Both the position numbers and the translations under genes were made by a program. The notes under the pieces are model-generated. The model was not told the DNA's origin and searched no databases. It saw only the letters and a list, made by a program, of their open reading frames with translations. A stretch of 64,000 nucleotides of DNA from Hydnum rufescens UP504 (Eukaryota; Basidiomycota; Agaricomycetes; Cantharellales; Hydnaceae), in assembly GCA_014904985.1 (NCBI GenBank), contig MU129030.1:62001-126000 (forward strand), given 5' to 3'. Positions 1 through 10,545 of the stretch are shown here, piece by piece; the first letter of the stretch is position 1; every line of letters starts with the position of its first letter.

Positions 1-440
1 AGTGCAATCTCGCCAATACTCATCACAACAGCAGTATTTCTTTGTGATGGCTGGAAAATATGTGTCCATCATGTTTGTCAGGATAGACCTAGGATGTAGA
101 ATGCCATCAGACTCTGGATTGCACTATACAAATCTATCTTACGAACTCAATAAGCCCCCATTCCTTTGTACTTAATAATTTTTCCATGGGGCCTTGGTGA
201 CTTTCATAGAATTTGGTCATAAAGGGCCTCTGTAGGGGGCAACACGAATCCTTAGAGGCTGGATATGTCTATGGGAGATTATTAACTCATGGCATCATTG
301 TTTCCACTAGCGTGGTTAAATCCAAAGTTACAACTCCAATAGCAGCCATGGGCATGGGGCCCTTCCTGAATGTTTGTTTGTGAAATAAAGTGGTTGATTA
401 TTCGTACGAGCCCCTCCATCCACTCCACACCCATGGCTGC
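1..440 (-). pseudogene. TET/JBP-like dioxygenase pseudogene, downstream part (copy 1)
   Basis: The minus strand encodes a degraded piece of the same protein as the pseudogene at 14.1-15.8 kb. Shared blocks include WMEG near the right edge, then CYWSCNFGF followed by NHASGNND. This pattern resembles the region before the HxD motif in the basidiomycete TET/JBP-like 2-oxoglutarate/Fe(II) dioxygenase family, whose members oxidise 5-methylcytosine where studied. The HxD part would lie beyond the left edge of the window. The reading is broken by stops and frameshifts. The upstream part of the gene lies at 2103-2990, separated by an inserted LTR. Assignment is by recalled family pattern only and could be wrong. 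Confidence 0.5.
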
Positions 441-639
441 TATAGAAGAAGGGTTGGGAGCTCTGATGACTGTCAAATCAAAATCTGGTTCAGCCAGTGT
501 GTAGATAGGAGACTGTGTTTCTGTTTATTCAAATGGGTTGGTTTGCTTCAATGGTTGATCACTCTCTGCAAGATATGTATGTGTTTATTGGAGAATGGAA
601 TGTGATATGGACTAGCAATAGTCAATGATATATCGTAGA

Positions 640-755
640 TGCTTATAGGAAGGCTTATACGTCATGTAGAATGCTTATAGAAAGGCTTATATGTGGAGGA
701 TGCTTATAGGAAGGCTTATATGTCTGGGATGCTTATGGAAAGGCTTATACATGTT
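640..755. repeat. Short tandem repeat, about 25-30 bp unit
   Basis: About four imperfect copies of a unit built on GCTTATAGGAAGGCTTATA follow one another. The homologous part of the inverted D copy near 10.02 kb keeps only about one unit, so copy number differs between D elements. Confidence 0.65.
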
Positions 756-1582
756 TGTGTTGTGTTTGTTGTTTACTGATATTTGTGTGTCCTTGTTTAC
801 GTCCTCCTAGTCAAAATGCGGATATCTGTGGGCTATAGAATGGTCAGTGCTTGGTTAGTTTTGTTAGTATGCTTCAATCTTCTTTCCTGACTCGTATTTT
901 GTTATGCTTACTTTTTCCTTGGATGTCCAGCAACTCTAACCTTAGGTTCTGCAACTATCCTTGGCTTCAGTATTTCGTGTAGATGACTTCCAGTAGCTTG
1001 GTCTCAACAACCTTGAAGATGACTTAGCTCCAGATGGCTTTAGATAGACAGTTCTTTAGATATTAAGCAGAATGGTAGACAGTAGTTGACAGTGGTTAAT
1101 TTCCAGAGTGAGGAGATGGGGGGGAACAAGAAAATCTGCTAGCTTATATACCTATCTGAAGGTGGCTGTGCATGGAGCAAGAACAAAAGAGTAATAAAGC
1201 TATGAGATCATAGTGGAGTAGAACAAAAGAGTAATAAAGAAATGATGTCATAATGCAGTCATAGCTGAGTCATCCATAGAGTGTGATGTCATAGTGAAGT
1301 CATAGTGATGTCATTCATAAAGAGAACAAAAGGATTCATAAAGGGAATGATGTCACTAATTTGCTGAGCTTGTGGAGTGGTTGGAGCATGATGTCACTGG
1401 TCTTGTGATGTGTTTTGGAGCTCATGGGAAGCGAAATTAAGGGACATCTCCGGGTTCTGGAGATTAATCTGAGCATAGTCCAGTGGTTAAGGTGTTTTTG
1501 TTACTGGTTAATAAAAGGAACAAGTGCATGGTGTGGGATTTGATTCAGAGACAGCAGTTTGTATCTGTAATAGGCGTGCTTG

Positions 1583-1990
1583 GTATCATTCGATGCGGAT
1601 TTTTAACAGCTTTCTGGGCGCGGTGGTTTCGAGCAGATCCGGTGTAAACTGATGGAGAAATTCGTTTTTTACTGATGGGGGTTGATTCTGGTAGTAATAT
1701 TGTTCTGTAGAGTTCAGTTTTGATCTGGTCTTTGCACGCTCAGTACCGTTGGATGCGGATTTTTTATATCTTTCCAGGCGTGGTTGTTCCGAGAGGATTG
1801 AATGCGAACTGACGGAGGTATTCATTTCTTACTGGAAATCCTGGATTTTAATAGTAAAATTGGTCTGGAGAGTGCAGTTTTGGTCCGTTCAACTTGTGTT
1901 TGGTACTGTTCGAAAGGTGTGCATTATAGCTTCCTAAGCGTTATATGGGCGTACCTCTCCGATCAAAACTGACGGAGTTATCAAACGAAT
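1583..1990. repeat. Three tandem copies of a ~160-bp module inside LTR D
   Basis: Units begin near 1583, 1743 and 1903. Each holds a core reading GGATGCGGAT or a relative, then TTCCAGGCG, then a GAACTGA-type motif, then a TGGTCTGGAGAG-like block. The same module occurs in the other D copies and, as two units, in the otherwise different E LTRs at 10.97-11.23 and 55.08-55.35 kb. Its position inside LTRs suggests a regulatory role, but that is inference. Confidence 0.65.
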
Positions 1991-2102
1991 TTGGTTTCTG
2001 TGCATAGCCGTAATTAATCTCATAATTGGTCATGTGATCATCCAATGGCTGGAAGTAGTGTAATTTCGCATTTTCTGATACTGGATGTTTTTATCTTCCA
2101 CA

Positions 2103-2990
2103 CTGTGCTTACAAAAGATCAAACAGCGAACAAGCGGCCCTGTTTGTCCACAATAAATGTTGGGAAGTGAAGAGAGGAGCTGAAGGGAGATGTATTAGAT
2201 TCAAAGTATCCCCTTGAATGCCACCAGACTTACTTGTACTCTACCAGCTGTAGAGATGCCAAAGTGGCTGAGAATTTGGATGTTAAAAGCACATCCTCCA
2301 TGCATTTAGTTGGCTTTGTAGACCTGGTGAGACCCGACTGCGATGGCCATAAGTCCTGAACCCGTGAGGGTGCAGGTACTACAACAGCGTTCCCTTTGAC
2401 TTGCTGCCCTTGGCATGCCTGCGATCACGCTTTATCCTTGGCCATGACTTCAGGCCTCTGTCGGTACTTTTTGGCGGCCCACTGGGACCTCAGCTTTTTG
2501 TGCTCTGTGTGATCAGAGAGCATGGAAGGATCGCCACGGTTGGCGGCTGGGATGGATGTGTGGAATTCCTCTGCTGGGCCAAGCAATGGGCTTTTATCAC
2601 TGCATGGTGGTGGAACAAACCACAAATCACTAAAGGGTGCCCATGAATGATATTAGCAAGAGATTCTTGGGGTGTAAGAGGGCATAGACATAGACTGGCC
2701 TTAATGACTCCAGTAAAGGGAAACAAGCAGCCTCCTCCACAAGCAAGGGACCATCATCCAGTGTGTCGGCTTCTAAACATAAGCCCCAATCATCCTCCAG
2801 GACGCCCGGTCCCAGGGATACCTGTGAGCTAGCGTGTGATGGGTCCACCAGGGTAAACTCCATAGTGTGTCCCCCCAAAGTGCAGGATGAAGTACAAGCA
2901 TCCAGTTTGGGCTAACCCTAGGCGATTGGAACTGGAGACTTCCTCCTGTGGCCATAGACAGTAGGGCCACTGCATCTTGCACCAACCAGT
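2103..2990 (-). pseudogene. TET/JBP-like pseudogene, upstream part (copy 1)
   Basis: Minus-strand pieces match the upstream exons of the copy at 14.1-15.8 kb. The clearest is an acidic block with DDGPLLVEEAACFPLLESL, which corresponds to DDGPLFTEEGACFPLLESL in the second copy. A preceding piece (DAVALL.MATGG) also matches. The reading is spread over several frames with stops, so this is a relic. Without the D LTR at 441-2102 this part would run into the piece at 1-440. Confidence 0.5.
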
Positions 2991-3189
2991 CAGTTGTCCA
3001 TATGTTTGTGCTCTGAATTCTGAGTAAAAAACATATGATATTGGCCCATCATAAAATTAGACCAGGCAAAAAAGAACACACTTCTTGAGAAGCCCCTGGG
3101 TAAGTCTGGGCACTAAACTATTGGTGGGTTGCATGAAGACGATCCAAGGTCTTACAGCAGACAGACAGCAGTCAGATAATCCAATTGAA

Positions 3190-3660
3190 GCAGAGGTGTG
3201 TCGACTTCACAGGCCCACCAGTTCGCAAGTAAGGAACAATCTGGTCACCCGGTGAAGTTGGTGATCCTCTCAAAAGGAGATGCCCCCTTACCTTCAAACA
3301 TTCAAATGCAGGGGAAGAAATGGGTGCTGTGCCACAAAAATTTGAGGAAAGATTAGTAATGACAAGACTGACACTCATGACAACTTCACAGGCCCACCAA
3401 TTTGCGAGGGAGTTGCAATTCGGTCACCCGGTGAAGTTCGTGGGCATCTACAAGGGAGATCATCCACTTACCTTGAGAATCAAATCTCCAGGGGAAAGTG
3501 ATGCTATGCCATGAAACTGGCATGATGAGGTTGGTAATGATGAATAAACTGTGCCCACAACTTCACGGGCACACCGATTCACAAGCCATTGTGATTCAGT
3601 CACCCGGTAAAGCTGATGGGCGCAAAATAGTAGGGCGGACTCACCTGTGACCCAAGAGCC
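3190..3660. repeat. Three ~90-bp units spaced ~178 bp
   Basis: Units near 3207, 3383 and 3561 each begin CTTCACAGGCCCACC or a close variant and contain GGTCACCCGGTGAAG about 45 bp later. The second block is partly the reverse complement of the first (CTTCAC against GTGAAG), so each unit can fold. Diverged copies lie near 15966 and 16265, beside the second TET/JBP-like pseudogene. The repeats therefore seem to belong to the same larger duplicated element. Confidence 0.6.
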
Positions 3661-3929
3661 AAGATGACTTGATGGGTCCCCAATTCTGGCAGTTCATTGG
3701 GAGTTGGGAGTCGCTTTCCGGGAGAACGAGCGTATGGCAGGAGCAAATCATCAGTCCTGGCAATAGCCAAGATGACCACTCTGGCTGAGGAGAGCTATGG
3801 GCCTGGCATCAGATGTGATTACATGGTGACCCTGTAAGCGAAAAATGCCAGGCCAGGCCCTCCTGAGCATGAGCTTTCAAGAAGCATATAAGGGCATCAA
3901 ACCCCCCTAGGGCCATGGGCAAGGCACCA
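3661..3929. repeat. Intergenic stretch with one unit of the ~138-bp repeat seen at 16.6 kb
   Basis: The part near 3790-3885 holds GCCTGGCAT, then GGTGACCCTG, then GCGAAAAATGCCAGGC. It matches the units repeated three times at 16586-16990. No gene is seen here. Confidence 0.5.
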
Positions 3930-5910
3930 AACGTGATACCAGGCATTAATTCAATGTGTACCTTGGTAGGGTGTTTGCCTAATCATACATCAAACCCAAA
4001 AGCCATTTTGTGTTTTCGTAATACCCTATATAGTTGAGTGCATTGGTCGGCTGTCAACAATGGGTCCACGTCGATTAAGGATTCCAGGTCCTGGGACTTT
4101 AGTTCATCCATGTCGCTGGACTCTGCAGTTTTCGGGCCTCCCCCCATAAACTCTGGGGCTCCCATTTCTAGGGCATTAACCTGAACCTTGTCATGGTCGT
4201 CTGGTTCTCCCCAGTTTAGATCCTTTTTGCTGAGGGACCCGTCTATGAGCATACAAATGAACAGGGCTTTTCGTTTGAACCGGTCCCTATCTTCTGGGCT
4301 CAAATCAGCTTCCTTACTGAGGCATACGGCAGGATTTAACATCTGTCCTAATACTTCGCCCTTATGAAGCAGTTTGGGTGAAGAGGAGGGGTTGGCGACT
4401 GGTAGGGATAGTTCCTCTGACGTGTCTACTATGCAGTCGACTGTGGCTAGGAAACTATGGCTACCTCTCCATATTATCCTCTTTTCGATTAATCGTGGAC
4501 TGTCATTTTGATCGTAGTTTCCCTTAATTCGTACTCAAGCCACATGTCCTCCTGGGATGAGAGTGTCTTCTAGGGCCACAACCCGTCCTTGGCCCGCTCG
4601 TTCCCTTTTAGGGGGATAATGTTCGGATTCCTTTCCAAATCAGCCTTTATGGATGATTCATCTTCAGTTCGCCAGGAGGCAACGAAGGCCTCTTGGTCCT
4701 TTCGGGTATGGCTGGCAGGTATTCGGTGTTCGCTATCTCCTACTTGCCAGTAGGCTTCCTGTTTGGGCCTCATGGTATGCAGTTGCCAAGCCCAGTGCAT
4801 GTCTTCCCTGATTAGGAGGTTGGCATTCATTCCTTCCACTACATAGGCTTCAACACCTCATAATAACATGGGCCCCAATTGGCTACGAAAGTATAGATCG
4901 AGTGTGACATAACCCAGGCATTTGGCTTCTCCCGTAAGGTGTAGTAGTCTCAGTTTTAACCCCTGTTTAATTGGGGGGGATTGACCCTTCAGGGCTCCCA
5001 GGCACTTGGTGGACACCAAGGTGGCTGCGGCTCCAGAATCGGCAACCACCTCAAGTACAGGCCCATTCACATCATTGACACAACATTCCAATTTAAAGGC
5101 GTCCATGCCCAGACTAGCCAAACCCGGAGGCCTTTTCACTGTGGGCTCCGGGGCGTATATGTCTCCAGGAAGGACCTCATCCTTTTTAGCACTTAACTCA
5201 GGGACAGGCCCGTTCTTACTCAAAGCAGTGTAACAGGCAGCTCCCTCTAGGGGCGATTCATTGGGTACGACAAATAAAACATCAGTTTCCTCATCCTCTT
5301 CCCCACTGCTGAGAGCTTCATGGGCAGCCGTCATAGCAGCTTGATAAAAAGTGTGCATGGTGAGATCATGATACATAGGCCTAGTATACTTTACGGACCT
5401 TGGACATTCCTTAAGTACATTTTCGGGTTCGTTTAGCCATAGGTCTGAGTGATCATGGTGTGGCACGTGGCCAGGTTTCCAGGCCGTTCTTGTGAGGCTG
5501 GAAGCAGTGGAGTCTGGACTACTGCCAGATCCTGGACTGGATCTGGCCCAGTCCCTGGAAGTGAAGTCTAGAGCTTCATTATTTTTTGGGGGAGTGACCA
5601 CCCCTTTTGAGGTATCCACCCTGGTTAAGAGGGGGCTGTGAATCTTCAACGATAACGTATCGTAGGCTCAGTCGAGTATAGGCGAAATGAGTGTTGAGCC
5701 CTGGATACGGGTTCTTACACACTCCACCAGTGTTAATTTGGTAGAGTCCAAATTAGGTTTGGGGCGGTTAAGCAGTCCTGGCAGGGGTTCTGGATTGGGC
5801 TTTGGTCCATGTTTACCTTCGACAGGATTGCATGTTAGTTCAAAGGTAGGGTCCGGGAACATTCTAGGATGGGTCTTTAGACGTAGGTCCATAGGTCCGG
5901 GTTTTGCCAT
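3930..5910 (-). pseudogene. Truncated Ty3/Gypsy Gag-protease-Pol fragment
   Basis: Minus-strand reading starts at an ATG at 5910 and stays in one frame to about 4570, crossed by TGA codons at 5668 and 4858. It holds a retroviral-type aspartic protease core (ADSGAAATLVS, about 5055-5020) and the usual downstream block NANLLIREDMHWAW near 4830. The next segment (4342-3983) continues in another frame to the linker before reverse transcriptase (RKHKMAFGFDV, then LGKHPTKVHIELMPG). It breaks off before the RT fingers. No CCHC knuckle, RT, RNase H, integrase or LTR is visible. The stop at 3983 falls where relatives have Arg, which fits a CGA-to-TGA change. Confidence 0.8.
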
Positions 5911-6765
5911 GATGTTAGAAATAAGAGTTCTGTGGTAAGGTCACGCAGTGTGAGAATCACAGTGTACTGTTCCAGTACACTGTGGGTAGCAGCCAAGTGA
6001 GTGGAAAAAAGATACATTTCCGGATCTTCCCATGGCTAGCTATTCAAGTCTACTTATGTAAACAGATACGAATCTAGCTAAAGCCGGGGCAGCACCAAAC
6101 TCCTGTGGAGAAGCTTTCCACTGGAGTGTTTGAGAAGAAAAGGAAAAAAGGAAGTAAGAAAGGAGGAAATACATTGGTTCATAGTGGTAGCGATGTTTTA
6201 ATAGGGCCGAGTGCCAGTCGGACTAATATCCCACTAACACTATGCAGCAGAAAGAAATGTGTGGCATCCCTACAGTAGTTCCCAGCAAGCTCCACTTAGC
6301 AGAATGGGGTCTGTGGGATGTTCCCACCCCACCAAGCCACTACAGGAGTTTCTGCAGTACTTGGTCTGGTGTTGAGTCGGACTTGTTGGAGTCCCAACTA
6401 ATTTTTGCTAGCAGAAGCAAGTTATGGGGTTGCCCACCTCACTAACTTCAGATTTTGATTCTGGCACTTCCCAAAATGGAAGGTGATCTCAGAGCCAGTT
6501 GCCAGTACACCACCAGTTCACATCAATGAAACCTGGGGAAACACAGAAATACATTATCAAAGGCACTGGTATATATTCCAGTATATAATTTGGCACCCTA
6601 CTCTATACCCTCAGAAATTTCCTTTTTCGGATGGTTTGTTGAAGCAGAGTGTCAAGGTGCACAAGAATCTGGAAAAGAATCTGAAAGAATCTACACATTT
6701 TTAATAGTAGAATATGGCTCAAGAATCCAGATTCTTGCAACTGAACAGGGCCTAATGTACTGTAA
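5911..6765. other. No recognisable gene
   Basis: The stretch lies upstream of the truncated gag-pol fragment and may include its 5' leader. Short open frames exist on both strands, but none shows a domain or repeat match that I can support. No LTR boundary or primer-binding site was found. Confidence 0.4.
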
Positions 6766-6912
6766 AGAAGCAACAATTTCGTAATTTTTTGAGTTCTCTT
6801 TGCACAGAGCCCTAGGTATATGCTGTCTGCACCTAAGTGCCAGATATGGGCCATGACAGGTGAGAATTGAAGGGGCTAGAGGGGTCACAGCAATTACCCT
6901 ATCATGGCAATG
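6766..6912. repeat. Direct repeat copy 1, the occupied target site
   Basis: This segment (GAAGCAACAATTT, CCTAGGTATAT, GAATTGAAGGGGCTAGAGG) is repeated at 7563-7732. It is split by the solo LTR at 6913-7366 and resumes after it with AACCCCATAACTAATAGTA. The second copy is uninterrupted and shows the pre-insertion state. Confidence 0.75.
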
Positions 6913-7366
6913 TGTTAAGGGTTGTACTCGAGGCGAAAGATACGATGACGTAATCAAGTCAAATACAAGGAAATGCCCTTAAGGCAATTGATGAGAGAGT
7001 TGTGAAGCAGGGATTATGTAGGTCACAAGAGACAAGTACATATGAGGAAGACCAGCTTCTTGAGAGTTAATATGTGAAGGTTTAAGATGAGAGTTGCAAG
7101 CGATAACTGAGATCGCAAATGGGGAATTCAATCGGTTGACAATATATTCTTGATCTTCTAAAGAGCGAGTGTACATCAAGTGACTACTTATACTATTAGA
7201 GATCAAAAGGGTTTATGGATAAAGGGGTGTTGAATAAAGGAAGGATGTATATAATAGGAAATGCTGAAAGAGGAAGGCACAATGGCAGCAAGGGGGAAGG
7301 TCACATGATGGCATGATTGGCTTGGTTATTCATACGTAAGTGAGGTTACGAGTACAACTTGTAACA
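6913..7366 (-). mobile_element. Solo LTR of chromovirus A (454 bp)
   Basis: The sequence is the reverse complement of the A LTRs at 49447-49904 and 62565-63022, running TGTTAAGGGTTG to CTTGTAACA on the plus strand. It is flanked on both sides by CAATG (6908-6912 and 7367-7371), a perfect 5-bp target duplication. No internal element sequence remains, so it is a solo LTR left by LTR-LTR recombination. Many C-to-T and G-to-A changes separate it from the other copies. Confidence 0.93.
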
Positions 7367-7562
7367 CAATGAACCCCATAACTAATAGTATAGCTCTAAT
7401 TCAGCTCCAAAGTTCCTGGAATCTCATTGATGACTTGCTAGAGGAGTGCACCATGGCTTAACAATAACATTTCCCTGATCCAAGGGCTCCTTGACTTGCT
7501 AAAGCAATTATAGTGGTTCAAAACCACCAAATTTTCATCTGCTTTGAGGTTAATGTAATGGA
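7367..7562. other. Flank between the two duplicated segments; no gene seen
   Basis: It begins with the rest of direct repeat copy 1 (AACCCCATAACTAATAGTA) and continues as sequence with no recognised coding or repeat content. Confidence 0.4.
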
Positions 7563-7732
7563 AAGAAGCAACAATTCAATGATTTTTGGCATTCTTTTTG
7601 TGCAGAACCCTAGGTATATACTGCTTGCTCCTAGGTACAAAATATGGGCTGCAATGGGGGAGAATTGAAGGGGCTAGAGGGGTCACAGCAAGTACCCAAT
7701 TGTGGCAATGAACCCCATAACTAATAGTAAGA
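7563..7732. repeat. Direct repeat copy 2, the empty target site
   Basis: This is the paralogue of 6766-6912 plus its continuation after the LTR. It reads through GGCAATGAACCCCATAAC without interruption, with a single CAATG. That fixes the ends of the solo LTR at 6913-7366. Confidence 0.75.
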
Positions 7733-7853
7733 CCCACCAACTCACCACTGTGAACTGCCAGGGAAAAAAACCGAAAGTCTAATGACTTAGATCAGAGTAG
7801 CTACATTTACCACTATCCTTCCTAGTCTCATAGCAACTTTAAATCCATCTCCC

Positions 7854-8579
7854 ATGTCCCTGCTTTCCACTGAGGGTGTCGCAAAACCAAAAAAGACCCC
7901 AGGGTCAAGTACAGCTAAACACAAGGCACTAGTGGACTCTGCAAACAAGTCCCTCTGTGAAAAAGCAGTGAAGGCCTTTGGCCAAAAGAGAAAAAGTATC
8001 CCAGCAAGGGTGCTGAACCAGGAGATAGCCTCCCAGGCCAGTGACACCCAGGAAAAAATCCTAACTGACATCATGCAGCCCATTGAGGCAGAAAACCCCC
8101 AAAGTGAGCAACAACTAATTGAACAGTTTGCACTGGTCAAACAGACCATATGTGAAACCTGGGATCCCCTGGATATGCAGTATATGCTTGATAACAAAGC
8201 CCTAACCACACTGGTTGATAGGGATGAATCAATAAAATCAAAGGTACATGATATATATGCTTGCATTTGCCATGAGGAGCACTGTACTACAGAGGCCCTG
8301 GCAAGATCCCTCAAAGCCAGTATGACCCTGGCACAAAATCTGTCATCATCACTACTAAATATCACAGGATTGCCTGTCAACCCCCTGGCACCTGCATCAC
8401 TGCCATGGCCTGGTGCAAATGCAAGTCAATGTGCCCCACAGGTGAGCCCCAACAGGTCAGAGCCACAATGGATGACCTCATCAGCAAATCCCATGCCATT
8501 CAAACAATCAATGGAAAGGCAACAGGCACTGCCCCCATGCCCAACACCAGTAAACCCAACCCAATGTGGTCATCCAGGC
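7854..8579 (+). CDS. Hypothetical protein, 3' end cut off by a MITE
   Basis: I do not recognise this protein. It is open for about 242 codons from ATG 7854 without a stop. The N-terminal part is lysine-rich (KPKKTPGSSTAKHK, FGQKRKS); residues about 60-175 look helical (QEKILTDIM, QQLIEQFALVKQTI, ESIKSKVHDIYA); the C-terminal part is proline-rich and low in complexity. The frame runs on into the MITE that starts at 8580, which replaces the native end. A modest length of charged, soluble-looking protein is compatible with a DNA-binding or Gag-like product, but that is speculation. Whether it is expressed is unknown. Confidence 0.4.
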
Positions 8580-8916
8580 TATGGTTACCATGGTCAGGTT
8601 TTGGTCAGGTTTTGCCCAATTTGGGCAAAACCAAAACCTAAACCTGACCAGGTTCCAAAATCACCCATGAGGGCAAAACCTGAACCTGACCTGAGGTTTG
8701 GTTCCATTCAGGTCAGGTTCAGGTTTAAACCTGGTTTAAACCTGAAACCTGAGGTATGAGGGAAGCCAACATTTTCAGGGGTACTACAGAATATCTACAC
8801 CCTCTGCTCAAATCTCTGCCTCTGCCACTCCCTTTACATCCTGCTTTAGATCCACATCTCCTTCCCAGCCCCCTTTCACTTCAATTTACTGCTCACACAT
8901 CTGCTGGAGATGGTAG
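8580..8916 (+). mobile_element. hAT-like MITE, one end only
   Basis: It starts TATGGTTACCATGG and is the reverse complement of the right half of the complete MITE at 23373-24047. It has the same arrays of GGTTCAGGTTT-type motifs and the GCCCAATTTGGGC palindrome. The copy stops near GGAGATGGTA, where the truncated D LTR begins. The missing half and second target duplication were probably lost in that rearrangement. Confidence 0.8.
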
Positions 8917-10243
8917 CCACGATTCACACCTTTTGAATGGTACCAAACACAAGTCAAACAGACCAAAACTGCACTCTCCAGACCAATATTACTATCAAAA
9001 TCTGGAATTCCCAGTAAAGAATGAATTTCTCCATCAGTTCGCATCCAATCCTCTCAGAACAACTGTGCCTCGAAATATGTAAAACATCCGCATCCAACAG
9101 TACTGAGCACATGAATAACAGATCAAAACTGAACTCTACAGAATGATATTACTATCAGAATCAACACCCATCAGCATTTTATGAATTTCTCTGTCAGTTT
9201 GCATCTGATCTTCTCGGAACCACCATGCCCAGAAAGCTGTCAAAAATACGCATCGAATAATACCAAGAACGTTTATTATGGATGCAAAATGTTGTTTCTG
9301 CATTGAATCCCATCCCATGCACTTGTCCCCATTATCAACCAGCAATAAAAACATCTTAACCACTGAACTACAAACAAATTAATCTCCAAGAACTTGGAAA
9401 TATCCTTTGATTTCATCTCCCATTGCCACAAATAACTCCTAGAACTTCACAGATAAGAAAGATAACACCTCCTTGACAACCCTTTTGTTCTATTTATGAA
9501 TGACTCACTTCCCTTACAACCACTTTATGAAAGATAACACCTTCTTAGCAACCCTTTTGTTCTGATTATGAATGACTCACATATGACTCACCTAGGAGTG
9601 AGTCATATTCTTTAAACACAGCCACCTTCAGAAAGGTATAAAAGCTGGTAAATTTTCCTGTATCCCCCCATCTCCTCACTACTGGGAATATACTATTGTC
9701 TACAAATCTGCTTGCATCTGAAGAGAGTACTGATCTAAAGCCATCTGGAGCTAAGTCATATACAAGGTTGTTAAGACTAAGTCACTGGAAGCCCTCTATG
9801 CAAAATACTGAGCCAAGGATAGTTGCAGGACCTAAGGTTAGAGTTGCTGGACATCCAAGGAAAAGTGAGTAATAACAAAGTCAAGTCAGAAGAAGAAAGA
9901 AACACATTGACACACTGAATCAAGCTTAAACCAGTCTAGAACCCTCTTCAGAATCCACATTTTGACAAGGAGGACACAAATAGGTACATACAAATAGCAG
10001 TAAACAATCCAATACAACATGTATAAGCCTTTCACAAGCATCCATGATATATCATTGACTATAGCTAGTCCATACCATCACCTTATCCAGCACTGAATTC
10101 CATACGCAACTTGTTAGAGAGTGATCAACCATCAGAGCAAACCAGCCCATTGAATAAAAACAGAAATACAGTCTCCCATCTACACACTGGCTGAACCAGA
10201 GTTTGATTTGACAGTCATCGGAGCTCCCAATCCTTCTTCTATA
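8917..10243 (+). mobile_element. LTR of family D, truncated at its start
   Basis: The sequence matches the inverse of 441-2102 and the direct copy at 63378-64000. About 175 bp of the start are missing, judged from the 63-kb copy, which has TGTGGAAG before the GCCACGATT point where this copy begins. It holds three ~160-bp modules (about 8937, 9095 and 9256) and ends CTTCTATA at 10243. No coding capacity was found. Confidence 0.75.
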
Positions 10244-10276
10244 CCATATGTGTAGAAAGTTTTAAAAAATACCTAT

Positions 10277-10545
10277 AGTACCACACCTGCTTTGGTGGGT
10301 GTGTGGTACTCATTTTGGCCCATGGTTGCACACCCCCCACCATTGGTTTTTTGTACAGGGCTCAGGGGGGCTGGGGAGTTTTCAGGCATGTACTCATTCA
10401 GGGGGGAGCAAGATCTAGAATAAAAAATTTTAGATTAGTAAGAAGTTAAAAGTGATGCAAAAAGAGCAGCTGTCACTGCTCTTTTTGCACCACTGTATCT
10501 ATGGGGAACAGGACTCACCTTAGATGACCACACACCTGCCACCGC
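10277..10545. repeat. Hairpin-rich repeat unit, left part
   Basis: The unit opens with an inverted repeat at 10278-10308 (TACCACACCTGC facing GGTGGGTGTGTGGTA). It contains a second stem-loop at 10457-10490 (TGCAAAAAGAGCAG facing CTGCTCTTTTTGCA). It ends with the left arm of a third CACACACC hairpin at 10527-10541. The third hairpin is split by the E LTR. A related unit follows at 11900-12235. Confidence 0.65.

Larger units (their letters stand above)
441..2102 (-). mobile_element. Solo LTR, family D (1662 bp)
   Basis: This block interrupts the TET/JBP-like pseudogene and reappears inverted at 8917-10243 and 63378-64000. On the minus strand it starts TGTGGAAG and ends CTTCTATA, read here as an LTR end CTTCTACA with one C-to-T change. 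Flanks CTGC (437-440) and CTGT (2103-2106) fit a 4-bp target duplication with one transition. No gag or pol lies inside, so it is probably a solo LTR. Strand is relative to the 63-kb copy; transcription direction is not established. Confidence 0.7.
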
